From contig DHWT01000132.1 in assembly GCA_002413325.1 (NCBI GenBank), forward strand, positions 1-6,098: 6,098 bases of DNA. Reading direction: 5' to 3'. The notes beneath the pieces are model-generated. The model was given only the letters and a program-made list of their open reading frames with translations. It made no database searches and was not told the origin of the DNA. The position numbers and the translations under genes are program-made. The DNA is from Chitinophagaceae bacterium UBA5175 (GTDB lineage: Bacteria > Bacteroidota > Bacteroidia > Chitinophagales > Chitinophagaceae). Positions 5,731 through 6,098 of the stretch are shown piece by piece (within the stretch, counting starts at the first letter, position 1; every line of letters starts with the position of its first letter).

Positions 5731-6098
5731 TATTTAAGGATCACAGCTCCTAACGGGGGAAGATGGACGTTTATTTCATAGCGGTTTTCATTTTTGTCCA
5801 CAAGGGTCACAATGGGTTCGGGATTGAAGGTATTACCCGTACCGCCATATTTTCTTTCATCGCTGTTATAAATTTCCTTCCAGGCCGCTTTTCCATTTGC
5901 GTAAACTTTCCAGTTATTGCGCACCACCGGTGTCATATTCAGGATAACCAGAATATCATTTTCGGGGAGTTTGCCTTTCCTGCGGTAAACTATTACGGAT
6001 TCCTGCCGGTGATCCAGATCGATCCATTCAAATCCAAATTCATTGAACTGGTTCTCATACAGGGCAGGTTCATTCCTTAAAAGCAGGTTCAGATCCCG
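5730..6098 (-). CDS. glgB: 1,4-alpha-glucan (glycogen) branching enzyme, C-terminal end only
   Basis: The last 122 codons of a gene that runs in from the right edge; translation by hand across the whole stretch is open. The first visible residues, RDLNLLLRNEPALYENQF, match the end of the GH13 catalytic barrel of branching enzymes, and FGFEWIDLDHRQESVIVYRR (about 20-40) matches the conserved FGFEW motif leading into the alpha-amylase C-terminal beta domain. Later landmarks are ILNMTPVVRNNW, EIYNSDERKYGGTGN and the closing HLPPLGAVILK, all typical of GlgB. The cytosolic enzyme moves alpha-1,4 glucan segments to alpha-1,6 branch points during glycogen synthesis. The catalytic residues are outside the window and cannot be checked. 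The Met at 5936 is internal, not a start. The usual HGR-x-SL segment ahead of LPPL is replaced by DKNENRYEINV, a divergent strand rather than a break. A heptamer array starts at the stop codon, and the TPR gene follows on the same strand. Confidence 0.95.
   Translation of the reverse strand, partial: RDLNLLLRNEPALYENQFNEFGFEWIDLDHRQESVIVYRRKGKLPENDILVILNMTPVVRNNWKVYANGKAAWKEIYNSDERKYGGTGNTFNPEPIVTLVDKNENRYEINVHLPPLGAVILK

Noticed and set aside
5730..5936. Stand-alone 68-residue gene starting at ATG 5936
   Set aside because: The frame continues upstream without a stop to the right edge and encodes further conserved GlgB sequence, so this Met is internal.
5763..6080. 105-codon + strand open frame near the right end
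   Set aside because: The opposite strand encodes an unmistakable GlgB C-terminus across the same bases; this is its shadow.

Overview
The window looks like a housekeeping stretch of a Bacteroidota chromosome, most like the Chitinophagaceae or a related lineage. This rests on four signs: the character of the proteins, weak or absent Shine-Dalgarno sequences, a perfect TAnnTTTG-type -7 promoter element in front of argS, and moderate GC with AT-rich gaps. It is a judgement from memory of protein families; no search was run. I see no mobile element, CRISPR array, tRNA, rRNA or phage gene.

Layout: the 3' part of ahcY (S-adenosylhomocysteine hydrolase, + strand, cut by the left edge) ends at 1136 and is followed by a good intrinsic terminator. 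Facing it is a minus-strand gene for a Tat-exported TIM-barrel sugar isomerase/epimerase-like protein (1271-2179). Behind that, also on the minus strand, is a small GtrA-like four-helix membrane protein (2346-2837). An 88-bp divergent gap separates it from argS (arginyl-tRNA synthetase, + strand, 2926-4704), which is followed by a GTG-started four-helix membrane protein of unknown function (4786-5235). Converging on that are a small exported TPR protein (5288-5626) and the C-terminal end of glgB (glycogen branching enzyme, cut by the right edge at 6098), both on the minus strand.

The genes do not form one pathway. ahcY recycles the product of methyltransferases, argS charges tRNA-Arg, and glgB builds glycogen branches. 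The exported sugar-isomerase-like protein and the GtrA protein suggest glycan handling at the envelope, but nothing ties them together beyond shared strand.

The most unusual feature is a set of three degenerate 7-bp-periodic tandem arrays (consensus near CTTAACG or CTTTCGG), each lying at the 3' end of a gene: after ahcY, after glgB, and across the stop codon of the gtrA-like gene. In the last case the array appears to supply the final residues of the protein. I found no complete new system here.
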